A stretch of 56,574 nt of DNA, taken from positions 1 through 56,574 of the forward strand of contig NZ_JASJOM010000018.1 of assembly GCF_030271255.1 (NCBI RefSeq). The letters are read 5' to 3'. The stretch's first letter is position 1; the number at the start of each line of letters is the position of its first letter. The notes beneath the pieces were generated by a model, which was not told where the DNA came from, did no database searches, and saw only the letters and a list, made by a program, of their open reading frames with translations. Positions 20,169 through 28,573 of this stretch are shown here, piece after piece. The translations under genes were made by a program, and so were the position numbers. This DNA comes from Peribacillus folii (GTDB lineage: Bacteria; Bacillota; Bacilli; Bacillales; DSM-1321).

Positions 20169-21542
20169 ATGAGTAATCGCTATGCAATTATATTGGCCGC
20201 TGGGCAAGGTACTAGGATGAAATCTAAGCTTTATAAGGTTTTGCACCCTGTTTGCGGGAAACCAATGGTACAACATGTTATCGATCATGTCAATCAACTT
20301 CAAATAGAAGATATTGTAACAGTCATCGGCCATGGAGCAGAAAAAGTTCAAGAGCAGCTTGGCGATTTATGCAAGTATGCCCTGCAAGATCAGCAATTAG
20401 GTACGGCACACGCTGTCATGCAAGCGGAGAGTGCATTATCCGGTAAAAGCGGTACGACCCTTGTCATTTGCGGCGATACGCCTTTGATCAAAGCGGAAAC
20501 GATGGAAGAGCTCATTGCATTGCATGAGCGGAGTCAGGCGAAAGCAACCATTTTAACGGCATATGCAGATAACCCAACTGGCTACGGAAGGGTCCTTCGC
20601 GGTGAAGGCGGACTTGTGGAAAAAATCGTCGAGCATAAGGATGCCTCTGATGAAGAAAGATATGTTAAGGAAATAAATACCGGTACATATTGCTTCGATA
20701 ACCAAGCATTGTTTAGCGCGCTGAAAAAGGTTTCCAATGAGAATGTCCAAGGGGAATATTACCTGCCGGATGTCATTGAAATTTTAAAGCAAGAAGGCGA
20801 AACAGTGACTGCATTCCAATCCAATGATTTCGAGGAGACATTAGGTGTAAATGATCGTGTGGCTTTATCACAGGCCGAGCAAATCTTACGGAAACGCATC
20901 AATGAATTACATATGCGTAATGGTGTTACGATCATCGATCCGCTGACGACTTTCATTGAAGCCGACGTTCAAATCGGTCAGGACACGATCATTAACCCCG
21001 GTTCATCCATCAAAGGTAATAGTGTGATCGGCCAGGATTGCCTAATAGGTCCGAATACGGAGATCAGTAATTGTGAAATTGGTGATGGAACGGAAATCTT
21101 CCAATCGGTCGTGCATGAAAGCATGATCGGAAGCGCCGTAAAAATCGGGCCTTTCGCTCATGTCAGACCTAATTCGGATATTCACGATTCCGTTAAAATC
21201 GGCAATTTTGTCGAAATTAAAAAGGCTGTTTTCGGCAAAGGAAGCAAAGCCTCCCATCTAAGCTATATCGGTGATGCAGAGGTTGGGGAGAATGTTAATA
21301 TAGGCTGCGGATCTATTACCGTGAACTACGACGGCAAAAATAAATATTTGACGAAGATCGAGGATAATGTGTTCATCGGCTGCAACTCCAATCTCGTTGC
21401 ACCTGTGACAATCGGAGAAGGGGCATATGTGGCTGCAGGGTCAACCATCACGCAAAATGTACCACAGGAAGCCTTATCCGTTGCCCGGGCTCGTCAAGTC
21501 AACAAAGAAGATTATGTTAAGAAATTGAAATTCAATAAATAA
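20169..21542 (+). CDS. glmU: Bifunctional UDP-N-acetylglucosamine pyrophosphorylase / glucosamine-1-phosphate acetyltransferase
   Basis: Makes UDP-GlcNAc for peptidoglycan and teichoic acids. 457 residues. The N-terminal uridyltransferase domain has [18 protein letters not shown] (about residues 10-27) and [10 protein letters not shown] (metal-binding Asp, about 103). The C-terminal half is a left-handed beta helix of hexapeptide repeats (e.g. [20 protein letters not shown]) ending in the acetyltransferase site ([25 protein letters not shown]). TGGAGG precedes the ATG. Followed after 15 bases by prs. Confidence 0.97.
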   Translation: MSNRYAIILAAGQGTRMKSKLYKVLHPVCGKPMVQHVIDHVNQLQIEDIVTVIGHGAEKVQEQLGDLCKYALQDQQLGTAHAVMQAESALSGKSGTTLVICGDTPLIKAETMEELIALHERSQAKATILTAYADNPTGYGRVLRGEGGLVEKIVEHKDASDEERYVKEINTGTYCFDNQALFSALKKVSNENVQGEYYLPDVIEILKQEGETVTAFQSNDFEETLGVNDRVALSQAEQILRKRINELHMRNGVTIIDPLTTFIEADVQIGQDTIINPGSSIKGNSVIGQDCLIGPNTEISNCEIGDGTEIFQSVVHESMIGSAVKIGPFAHVRPNSDIHDSVKIGNFVEIKKAVFGKGSKASHLSYIGDAEVGENVNIGCGSITVNYDGKNKYLTKIEDNVFIGCNSNLVAPVTIGEGAYVAAGSTITQNVPQEALSVARARQVNKEDYVKKLKFNK

Positions 21543-21557
21543 CCGACGGAGGTCATC

Positions 21558-22511
21558 ATGTCAAATCAGTATTTAGATCCTAATTTAAAAGTATTCTCGT
21601 TAAATTCAAACTTCGATTTAGCTCAAGAAATTGCAGCAGCAATCGGTGTTGAACTTGGAAAATGCAGCGTAACAAGTTTCAGTGACGGTGAAGTTCAAAT
21701 TAACATTGAAGAAAGCATTCGTGGCTGTGACGTATATGTGATCCAATCTACAAGTCAACCAGTTAATGAAAATTTAATGGAACTTTTAATTATGATCGAT
21801 GCTCTTAAACGTGCTTCAGCTAAGACGATCAATATTGTTATGCCTTACTACGGCTATGCTCGGCAGGACCGTAAAGCACGTGCGCGTGAACCGATCACGG
21901 CTAAGCTTGTGGCTAACCTTTTGGAAACGGCAGGTGCACATCGTGTCATCACCTTGGATCTTCACGCGCCGCAAATCCAAGGTTTCTTCGATATCCTTAT
22001 TGATCACCTTGTTGCCGTTCCAATTTTAGCTGATCACTTCAAAGAAAAAGATCTAAGTGATATCGTCATCGTTTCTCCTGATCATGGCGGTGTTACGCGC
22101 GCCCGTAAAATGGCAGATCGCTTAAAAGCGCCAATCGCCATCATCGATAAGCGCCGTCCAAGACCTAACGTGGCAGAAGTCATGAACATCATTGGTAATA
22201 TTGAAGGGAAGACGGCAATCCTGATTGATGACATCATCGACACTGCAGGTACTATTACTCTGGCTGCCAATGCACTTGTGGAAAATGGCGCTAAGGCTGT
22301 TTATGCTTGCTGTACTCACCCTGTCCTTTCAGGTCCTGCCATCGAAAGGATTCAAAATTCGACGATCAAGGAATTGGTCGTGACGAACTCGATCGCCCTT
22401 TCTGAAGACAAGAAAATTGATAAAATCACTGGACTTTCCGTAGCACCTCTGATTGCAGAAGCGATCATCCGTGTTCACGAGGAACAATCAGTCAGCACAC
22501 TATTCGATTGA
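21558..22511 (+). CDS. prs: Ribose-phosphate pyrophosphokinase (PRPP synthetase)
   Basis: Forms PRPP from ribose 5-phosphate and ATP for purine, pyrimidine, histidine, tryptophan and NAD synthesis. 317 residues of the class I type. The flexible-loop block [20 protein letters not shown] (about residue 95), the [18 protein letters not shown] block (about 172) and the PRPP loop [12 protein letters not shown] (about 221) are all present. ACGGAGG is eight bases from the ATG. Cotranscribed with glmU and closed by a strong terminator, whereas in B. subtilis transcription continues into ctc. Confidence 0.98.
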   Translation: MSNQYLDPNLKVFSLNSNFDLAQEIAAAIGVELGKCSVTSFSDGEVQINIEESIRGCDVYVIQSTSQPVNENLMELLIMIDALKRASAKTINIVMPYYGYARQDRKARAREPITAKLVANLLETAGAHRVITLDLHAPQIQGFFDILIDHLVAVPILADHFKEKDLSDIVIVSPDHGGVTRARKMADRLKAPIAIIDKRRPRPNVAEVMNIIGNIEGKTAILIDDIIDTAGTITLAANALVENGAKAVYACCTHPVLSGPAIERIQNSTIKELVVTNSIALSEDKKIDKITGLSVAPLIAEAIIRVHEEQSVSTLFD

Positions 22512-22534
22512 TCAACATCGTAAATACGTATGCC

Positions 22535-22568
22535 AAAACATGGTGGGCCATCAGGCTCACCATGTTTT
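22535..22568 (+). terminator. Rho-independent terminator after prs
   Basis: AAAACATGGTG-g-GCC pairs with GGC-t-CACCATGTTTT around an ATCA loop, with one mismatch. Confidence 0.9.
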
Positions 22569-22608
22569 AGGTTAATTGAACCAACATGGGGAAAAGTTTA
22601 ATTCTTAG

Positions 22609-22637
22609 TTGACAGGTTGGAATACTAATAATAGAAT
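22609..22637 (+). promoter_or_regulatory. Sigma-A promoter of the ssu operon
   Basis: TTGACA (22609-22614), 17 bases, TAGAAT (22632-22637). An inverted repeat TGGAA (22618-22622) / TTCCA (22649-22653) straddles the -10 and could be an operator for a sulfur regulator, by inference only. Confidence 0.75.
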
Positions 22638-22702
22638 GATAATACAATTTCCATTCATTTAAAGAAATCAAATAACGAATGACGCTGATCGGGCTACCGA
22701 AG

Positions 22703-22776
22703 GCTCCTTTTACTTATCATTGGATATGAGGCATTTTTTGTGCTTTTTATCCGATGGTGAAGAAAAGGAGCTTTTT
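22703..22776 (+). terminator. Long terminator hairpin in the ssu leader (candidate attenuator)
   Basis: GCTCCTTTT (22703-22711) pairs with AAAAGGAGC (22763-22771). A 13-pair upper stem (22714-22726 with 22748-22760, three or four G-T pairs) and a 5-pair tip follow. Five Ts come after. It lies between the ssu promoter and ssuA, so it must be read through for the operon to be expressed. Confidence 0.8.
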
Positions 22777-22809
22777 ATTTTATAAATAGTTGGGAAGGGT
22801 GTGCACAGA

Positions 22810-23799
22810 TTGATAAAAAAGCGAATATGGCTGCTGGCCATTCTTGGCGTCTTCATGCTGCTGGTAGGTGGATGCGGCCAGGAAAAAACAAGCTCCAAAA
22901 CGACGGGTGCAAAAGAATCGGCTCAAACGATTCGAATCGGTTATCAGAAATTCGGGACATTAAATATTTTGAAATCGAAGGGAGAACTGGATACACGGTT
23001 GAAAGCTGCCGGATATACCGTCGATTGGACGGAATTCCCCGCAGGACCTCAATTGCTTGAAGCCTTGAATGTCGGCAGCATTGATTTTGGGCACACAGGG
23101 GAAGCGCCGCCTATTTTTGCCCAAGCAGCCAACGCACCGCTTGTCTATGTTGCCAATCAGCCGGCAAACCCTTCGGGGGAGGCGATAGTCGTGCAAAAGG
23201 ATTCCTCCATAAAAAATGTGAAGGATCTAAAGGGCAAGAAGGTCGGCTTGAATAAAGGCTCCAATGTTCATTACCTATTGGTCAAGGCTTTGGAAGAGGC
23301 CGGCCTTACACTGGATGATATCAAACCTGTCTACTTACCCCCGGCCGATGCAAGGGCCGCGTTTGAAGGGAACCAAATTGATGCATGGGTAATATGGGAT
23401 CCTTTTTTATCGGCAGCGGAATTGGAACTGGGAACGAAAACGATCCAGGATGGAGAAGGACTTGTCGCGAATCGTGAATTCTTTTTGGCTACCGAAACCT
23501 TTGCCGATAATGAAGAAGCTTTGAAGATCATTAAAGAAGAACTGGTAAAGGTAGATAAGTGGATCGAAGGAAACAGGAGCGATGTCGCTGAGTTTTTATC
23601 ACCGGAAATAGGAATGAGTGTGGAGGCACTAGAAAATACATTAAAAAGAAAGAAATACGGACTTGAGGAGGTTTCGGATTCGGTGTTGGACGATCAACAG
23701 AAAATTGCCGATACATTTTTCAAGCTGAAATTAATCCCAAGCAAAATTGACGTGTTGGATGCATCCATTAAAAAGAATGAAGGGGGAAATGAAAAATGA
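22810..23799 (+). CDS. ssuA: Aliphatic sulfonate ABC transporter substrate-binding lipoprotein SsuA
   Basis: Captures alkanesulfonates outside the membrane for the SsuBC importer. About 329 residues. Lipoprotein signal: [18 protein letters not shown] then VGGC lipobox with Cys near residue 22. The mature part shows SsuA blocks: [36 protein letters not shown], and [17 protein letters not shown] at 22810 is preferred, since GGGAAGGG lies ten bases upstream; the GTG at 22801 touches that site. Its stop overlaps ssuD by four bases. Confidence 0.93.
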   Translation: MIKKRIWLLAILGVFMLLVGGCGQEKTSSKTTGAKESAQTIRIGYQKFGTLNILKSKGELDTRLKAAGYTVDWTEFPAGPQLLEALNVGSIDFGHTGEAPPIFAQAANAPLVYVANQPANPSGEAIVVQKDSSIKNVKDLKGKKVGLNKGSNVHYLLVKALEEAGLTLDDIKPVYLPPADARAAFEGNQIDAWVIWDPFLSAAELELGTKTIQDGEGLVANREFFLATETFADNEEALKIIKEELVKVDKWIEGNRSDVAEFLSPEIGMSVEALENTLKRKKYGLEEVSDSVLDDQQKIADTFFKLKLIPSKIDVLDASIKKNEGGNEK

Positions 23800-24968
23800 A
23801 AGTTTTTTGGTTTTTGCCATCACATGGAGAAAGTCGCTATTTAGGAACGACAAAGGGCGGAAGGCCCATTACACTCAATTATTTGAAACAAATCGCACAG
23901 GCCGTCGATCAGTTAGGTTTTGAAGGAGCCTTGCTGCCGACTGGCCGGTCTTGTGAGGATGCCTGGGTAGTTGGTTCCTCATTGATTACCGCGACCGAAC
24001 GGATGAAATTTTTAGTGGCGATACGTCCGGGGTTAATGTCGCCGACCTTGGCGGCACGGATGGCATCTAGCTTCGATAGGCTGTCTGACGGCCGGCTTTT
24101 GATCAATGTGGTAACAGGTGGAGATCCTGTAGAATTGGCGGGAGACGGTGTGTTTCTAGGTCATAAGGAACGCTATGAGCAAACCGATGAGTTTCTCGAT
24201 ATCTGGAGAAAGGAATTGTCTGGTGAAAGAGTGGACTTTGATGGGGAGCATTTAAAGGTCGAAGGGGGAAATATCCTGCTGCCTTCAGTGCAAAAGCCGT
24301 ATCCTCCACTTTATTTCGGCGGATCATCGGAACCGGCCATCGATATTGCCGGAAAGCATATCGACGTGTACTTGACTTGGGGTGAGCCGCCAGAGCAAGT
24401 AGCCGAAAAAATTGAGAAGGTTCGTAAAAAGGCTGCCGAGTATGGCCGTGAAGTCAGGTTTGGCATAAGGATGCATATCATAGTACGGGAATCGGAGGCG
24501 GAAGCTTGGCAGGCGGCGGAGGAACTTATTAAATACGTGGATGATGAAATGATTGAAAATTCACAAAAAATATTCAAGCGTTTTGATTCAGTGGGTCAAA
24601 AGAGGATGTCACAACTTCATAACGGAAGCAGGGAGTCGCTTGAAATCAGCCCTAATTTATGGGCTGGTGTCGGTCTTGTGCGCGGAGGGGCCGGTACGGC
24701 ACTTGTCGGAAGCGCCGAGAATGTTGCCGCCAGAATGAAGGAATATGAAGAAATCGGGATAGAATCATTTGTCTTGTCCGGTTACCCCCACCTAGAAGAA
24801 GCTTACCGGGTGTCGGAATTATTATTTCCTTTGCTTCCGATTGAACAGCGGCAGGAATCCATTTCAAAAGCGACGAGCCCATTCGGGGAGATACTGGCGA
24901 ATGACCACTACCCTACAAAAGGAAGTGAAAGTGAAGATGCAGGAAAAGCTAAACAAAAAGCTCAATAG
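23796..24968 (+). CDS. ssuD: FMNH2-dependent alkanesulfonate monooxygenase SsuD
   Basis: Cleaves C1 to about C10 alkanesulfonates into aldehyde and sulfite with FMNH2 and O2, giving sulfur when sulfate is scarce. 390 residues of the bacterial luciferase fold. N-terminal [35 protein letters not shown] (Cys near residue 52), [12 protein letters not shown] and [19 protein letters not shown] are diagnostic. It depends on a separate FMN reductase (SsuE), for which no gene is present in this cluster. ATGA overlap with ssuA and overlap with ssuC show tight operon packing. Confidence 0.96.
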   Translation: MKVFWFLPSHGESRYLGTTKGGRPITLNYLKQIAQAVDQLGFEGALLPTGRSCEDAWVVGSSLITATERMKFLVAIRPGLMSPTLAARMASSFDRLSDGRLLINVVTGGDPVELAGDGVFLGHKERYEQTDEFLDIWRKELSGERVDFDGEHLKVEGGNILLPSVQKPYPPLYFGGSSEPAIDIAGKHIDVYLTWGEPPEQVAEKIEKVRKKAAEYGREVRFGIRMHIIVRESEAEAWQAAEELIKYVDDEMIENSQKIFKRFDSVGQKRMSQLHNGSRESLEISPNLWAGVGLVRGGAGTALVGSAENVAARMKEYEEIGIESFVLSGYPHLEEAYRVSELLFPLLPIEQRQESISKATSPFGEILANDHYPTKGSESEDAGKAKQKAQ

Positions 24969-25716
24969 ATCCCTTTTCGTTTCGTGGCTCGTTCCTCTTA
25001 TCCTGTTGGTAATCTGGCAGTTGCTGTCCTTGTGGGGGGTTCTGTCGGAGCGGATATTGCCTGCCCCGACCGAGGTGCTTCAAGCAGGTGCTGCATTATT
25101 GAAAACGGGAGATCTGGCGGAATATATCGGCATCAGTGCAAAGCGGGCCTTCATCGGCTTTCTGATAGGAGGGATCATTGGTTTTGTGTTAGGGCTGTTA
25201 AATGGCATTTCGACCATTGCGGAAACATTATTCGACACCTCCTTGCAGATGCTGCGCAACATACCGCATTTAGCTTTAATACCGCTCGTGATTCTCTGGT
25301 TTGGGATAGAAGAAGAGGCGAAAATATTCCTTGTTGCCTTGGGTGTCCTCTTCCCTATTTACTTGAATACCTTCCATGGCGTGAAGTCGGTGGATAAAGG
25401 GTTGATAGAGGCGGCGAGGGTATATGGACTTCATGGTTTTTCCCTGTTCTGGAATGTGATTCTCCCCGCAGCCCTTCCCTCCATTTTGGTTGGTATCCGT
25501 TTCTCCCTTGGAATCATGTGGGTGACGTTGATTGTCGCAGAAACGATATCCGCCAATTCAGGGATTGGTTATATGGCAATGAATGCACGGGAATTCATGA
25601 GGATGGATATCGTTGTACTGAGCATTCTCTTATATGCCTTACTAGGGAAAATTTCGGATGTATTTGCCAAAATGGTTGAAAAAAGATGCTTGAAATGGCA
25701 TCCATCATACCAATGA
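24937..25716 (+). CDS. ssuC: Aliphatic sulfonate ABC transporter permease SsuC
   Basis: Membrane-spanning subunit of the sulfonate importer, about 259 residues with six predicted membrane segments (first [20 protein letters not shown]; later [20 protein letters not shown]). The EAA loop that docks on the ATPase is [20 protein letters not shown] (about residue 160). Possible starts, all in frame and overlapping the end of ssuD, are ATG 24901, GTG 24931 (AGGAAG five bases upstream) and ATG 24937; the last two are most likely. Confidence 0.93.
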   Translation: MQEKLNKKLNRSLFVSWLVPLILLVIWQLLSLWGVLSERILPAPTEVLQAGAALLKTGDLAEYIGISAKRAFIGFLIGGIIGFVLGLLNGISTIAETLFDTSLQMLRNIPHLALIPLVILWFGIEEEAKIFLVALGVLFPIYLNTFHGVKSVDKGLIEAARVYGLHGFSLFWNVILPAALPSILVGIRFSLGIMWVTLIVAETISANSGIGYMAMNAREFMRMDIVVLSILLYALLGKISDVFAKMVEKRCLKWHPSYQ

Positions 25717-25726
25717 GGAGGCCTTT

Positions 25727-26482
25727 ATGATGAAGAATGGAAATTCATTGGAGCTGCAGGGCATAACAAAGAGTTTTGTTGAACATGACGTATTGAAGGG
25801 TGTGGACCTTTCGTTTAAACAAGGGGAGTTTGTAGCGGTCGTCGGCAAGAGCGGATGCGGCAAGAGCACCTTGCTTCGTCTTGTCGCAGGTCTTGAAGAT
25901 CCGACTGGCGGAAAGATTTTTGTAAATGGTAAGTCGTTGCATGGATTGAATAAGTCGTCACGTACGATGTTTCAGGATGGCAGGCTTTTCCCTTGGAAAA
26001 AAATCTTACAAAATGTCGGCGTCGGTTTAAAAGGGGATTGGAAGCGGGATGCGATGGAGTTATTGGAACAAGTGGGCCTTGCCAATCGAGCGCATGATTG
26101 GCCCTCCGTTTTATCAGGAGGACAAAAACAAAGGGTGGCCTTGGCAAGGGCATTGGTGAATCAACCTGATATACTGCTCCTTGATGAGCCGTTAGGGGCA
26201 TTGGATGCCTTGACAAGGGTCGAAATGCAGCGTTTAATCGAAGAGCTTTGGAGGAAGAGGGGCTTAACTGCCTTGCTCGTTACACATGATGTCGAAGAAG
26301 CTGTTACCTTGGCAGACCGCGTCCTATTGATTGAGGAAGGCAAAGTTGTCATGAACAAGGAAATCAATCTGCCGAGACCGCGGCAAAAGGATAACATCCA
26401 ATATGTGTCGATAGCGGCCCAAATCCTCAATAGAGTCATGCAAGTTGACGGTGCAATCGAGAATAAGGCGATACATGCTTAG
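25727..26482 (+). CDS. ssuB: Aliphatic sulfonate ABC transporter ATP-binding protein SsuB
   Basis: ATPase that powers sulfonate uptake. 251 residues. Walker A GKSGCGKST (about residue 40), Q-loop in TMFQDGRLFPW, signature LSGGQKQRVALARAL (about 127), Walker B ILLLDEPLGALD (about 150) and the switch His in LLVTHDVEEA are all intact. GAGGAGG precedes two adjacent ATGs (25727, 25730). Last gene of ssuA-D-C-B. The order equals that of E. coli ssuEADCB without ssuE, and differs from B. subtilis ssuBACD. Confidence 0.95.
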   Translation: MMKNGNSLELQGITKSFVEHDVLKGVDLSFKQGEFVAVVGKSGCGKSTLLRLVAGLEDPTGGKIFVNGKSLHGLNKSSRTMFQDGRLFPWKKILQNVGVGLKGDWKRDAMELLEQVGLANRAHDWPSVLSGGQKQRVALARALVNQPDILLLDEPLGALDALTRVEMQRLIEELWRKRGLTALLVTHDVEEAVTLADRVLLIEEGKVVMNKEINLPRPRQKDNIQYVSIAAQILNRVMQVDGAIENKAIHA

Positions 26483-26581
26483 AAGCGGAGAAAAAATGTA
26501 CTGGTGACTTTTTAAGGGCGAGCCCTTTGTTAATCAGATGATTACATCCTGAACGGAAGCCTTCCGAATTTTACCTTTCAT

Positions 26582-26607
26582 GTTTAATGCCCGGCCATTT
26601 AGGGAAA
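26582..26607 (+). promoter_or_regulatory. Sigma-B promoter of ctc
   Basis: GTTTAA (26582-26587), exactly 14 bases, GGGAAA (26602-26607), a full match to the general-stress consensus GTTTAA-N14-GGGWAW. ctc is the classical sigma-B gene. Downstream of ssuB the small hairpin AAGGG...CCCTT (near 26515) lacks a T run. Confidence 0.9.
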
Positions 26608-26657
26608 TGTTAAGTATAGAGAAACTTGTAATTAAAAATTAGGAAGGCGGAGGATGT

Positions 26658-27296
26658 ATGAGTAATTTATTAGCTGCAAAAGAACGTACGGATTTAAAAC
26701 ATTCCAATTTAAGGAACTTGCGTGAAAGCGGAGAAATTCCAGCTGTCGTATATGGCAACCAAAATGGCAGTACTGCGATATCGGTCAATAACATAGAGCT
26801 TCAAAAGACGCTTAAGGAAATAGGGCGCAACGGTATCATTTCCTTGGATCTGGAAGGAAAGAATTATAAGGTCATGCTCTCGGACTACCAAAAAGACCCG
26901 ATCAAGAACTTCATCTATCATGCGGACTTTTTAATCGTTGATATGTCCGCCGAATTACAGGCCCAAGTCCGTATTAACCTTGTTGGTACTTCCAAAGGCG
27001 TGAAAGACGGCGGGGTCCTTCAGCAATCCCTTCATGAAGTTACGGTCACAGCCAAGCCGAATGACATTCCTGATGCCATTGACGTTGACGTTACGGAACT
27101 TCAGGTGGGCGATACCGTCTACATATCCGATATCCAATCTAATCAACAAGTTACAATCGATAACGATGGCGAAGAAGTGATTGCATCTGTTTTGGCTCCT
27201 CGTCAAGAAGAAGAAATCAATACAGGTGAACAGCAAGACGGCGGGATTCCCGAAAATGAAGAAGGAAGGGAAACCAAGCCCTCTTCAGAGTCATGA
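26658..27296 (+). CDS. ctc: General stress protein Ctc, bL25-type ribosomal protein (5S rRNA-binding)
   Basis: 212-residue L25/TL5/Ctc protein that binds 5S rRNA under stress. The N-terminal L25 domain begins MSNLLAAKERTDLKHSNLRN with SGEIPAVVYGNQNGSTAI. The C-terminal beta domain (VRINLVGTSKGVKDGGVLQQ, DVTELQVGDTVYISDI) is of TL5 type, followed by an acidic tail of about 30 residues. GGAAGGCGGAGG precedes the ATG. Expressed from its own sigma-B promoter after the inserted ssu operon. Confidence 0.95.
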   Translation: MSNLLAAKERTDLKHSNLRNLRESGEIPAVVYGNQNGSTAISVNNIELQKTLKEIGRNGIISLDLEGKNYKVMLSDYQKDPIKNFIYHADFLIVDMSAELQAQVRINLVGTSKGVKDGGVLQQSLHEVTVTAKPNDIPDAIDVDVTELQVGDTVYISDIQSNQQVTIDNDGEEVIASVLAPRQEEEINTGEQQDGGIPENEEGRETKPSSES

Positions 27297-27330
27297 TGCC
27301 GAGATTTAACAATTAAATCGTGATATAATA

Positions 27331-27360
27331 GGCGTAGCTCTTACAGGAGTTACGTCTTTT
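27331..27360 (+). terminator. Rho-independent terminator after ctc
   Basis: GGCGTAGCTC (27331-27340) pairs with GAGTTACGTC (27347-27356), with two G-T pairs, then four Ts. The remaining 185 bases before pth show no clear element. Confidence 0.75.
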
Positions 27361-27545
27361 CAACCTTTGGACACACGAAATACATCGGGAATTAATTTCT
27401 TTAATTAGAAATATTTCCTAACTAGTTCTCCGGTCGCTTGCAAGTCCGCTTGAAATTGGGGTACTATTTTTTTAAGGTCCATGCATCTGGGAAGACTTCG
27501 TCCCAACGTAACTCCATAAATAACCGTAACGACGGAGTGTGAATC

Positions 27546-28106
27546 ATGAAAATCATTGTAGGGTTAGGAAACCCAGGGAAACAATATGAAAAAACCCGGC
27601 ATAACGTCGGTTTTGAACTGATAGATGAGTTATCCGGTAAATGGTCTATTCCCCTTGATCAGGCGAAGCATAAGGGAATCTATGGTGTAGGCATGGTTAA
27701 GGGAGAAAAAGTATTATTGCTGAAGCCCTTGACGTACATGAATTTATCAGGAGAATCCATTTCGGCGGTCATGCAATTTTTTAAGGTGGCCGTCGAAGAT
27801 GTTGTCATCATCTATGATGACCTCGATTTACCTCCAGGTAAACTGCGGCTTCGCCAAAAGGGAAGCGCAGGCGGGCATAATGGAATCAAGTCGACGATTG
27901 CTCATTTGGGCACACAGGAATTCAATCGGATCAGAATCGGGATAGGTCGCCCGGTTGGCCGCATTCCAGTATCGGATTATGTGTTAGGACGGTTTACGCC
28001 TGAAGAATGGGATCATGTAGGGGCGACAATCGAAAAAAGTGCAGCTTCCTGTGAAGCCTGGTTGGAAAAACCATTTATACAAGTCATGAATGAATATAAT
28101 CAATAA
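27546..28106 (+). CDS. pth: Peptidyl-tRNA hydrolase
   Basis: Recycles peptidyl-tRNAs released early from ribosomes; a temperature-sensitive allele in B. subtilis was called spoVC. 186 residues. Catalytic block [18 protein letters not shown] (His near residue 20), [14 protein letters not shown] (Asn) and [19 protein letters not shown] (Asp near residue 93) are intact, with GGHNGIKS after them. ACGGAGTG precedes the ATG. It stands between ctc and fin. Confidence 0.98.
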   Translation: MKIIVGLGNPGKQYEKTRHNVGFELIDELSGKWSIPLDQAKHKGIYGVGMVKGEKVLLLKPLTYMNLSGESISAVMQFFKVAVEDVVIIYDDLDLPPGKLRLRQKGSAGGHNGIKSTIAHLGTQEFNRIRIGIGRPVGRIPVSDYVLGRFTPEEWDHVGATIEKSAASCEAWLEKPFIQVMNEYNQ

Positions 28107-28151
28107 GCTATGAGTAATTATAAGTAAAGAATAATATCTTCCTGTTTCGCT

Positions 28152-28182
28152 GAATAAATTCCCGCTACTTTTGTACATACTA
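28152..28182 (+). promoter_or_regulatory. Putative forespore (sigma-F/sigma-G) promoter of fin
   Basis: CATACTA (28176-28182) is an ideal sigma-G-type -10. GAATA (28152-28156) lies 19 bases upstream, one or two more than usual. fin is a forespore gene in B. subtilis. Confidence 0.5.
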
Positions 28183-28210
28183 ACACTATTACAAAATAGG
28201 GGGTTACGAA

Positions 28211-28441
28211 ATGGCTCTCCATTATCGATGCCGACATTGCGGAACAAAGCTGGGCTCAATCGAGGCAAACTCACTGAGCACGGAGCAGTTAGGTTTTAAT
28301 CAACTTACTGATGAAGAGCGGCAAGAGATGATCGTTTATGATTCCGAGGGAGATATGCACATTAAGGCAATATGTGAAGATTGTCATGAGTCGCTGCAAA
28401 GATACCCTGAATTATATGAAAACGATTATATTATTCATTAG
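28211..28441 (+). CDS. fin: Anti-sigma-F factor Fin
   Basis: 76-residue zinc protein (YabK) that switches off sigma-F in the forespore and so promotes the change to sigma-G. Two zinc ligand pairs are visible: CRHC (residues 7-10, in MALHYRCRHCGTKLGSIE) and CEDC (about residue 57). GGGGG lies seven bases from the ATG. With csfB at the left edge, this window carries both known anti-sigma proteins of forespore sigma switching. Confidence 0.95.
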   Translation: MALHYRCRHCGTKLGSIEANSLSTEQLGFNQLTDEERQEMIVYDSEGDMHIKAICEDCHESLQRYPELYENDYIIH

Positions 28442-28450
28442 CGGGAGAGG

Positions 28451-28476
28451 GCTTTGGACAAAATCCAAAGCATTTT
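28451..28476 (+). terminator. Rho-independent terminator after fin
   Basis: GCTTTGGA (28451-28458) pairs with TCCAAAGC (28464-28471) around CAAAA, then ATTTTT. Confidence 0.82.
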
Positions 28477-28573
28477 TCCGTTTGTCCAATTTAAACCAAC
28501 TTGGTCAAATGGGCCGAGTTTAAATACAAGCTTTCAATTGGTTTTCGCAAGTTATAGAGAGGGGGGAAAGAAA

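Noticed and set aside
26507..26530. Terminator after ssuB
   Set aside because: AAGGG/CCCTT with a four-base loop is too small and is not followed by Ts.
28454..28573. N-terminal extension of Mfd
   Set aside because: The frame is open for 40 more codons, but that stretch contains the fin terminator and lacks a ribosome site; ATG 28574 gives the length of the B. subtilis protein.
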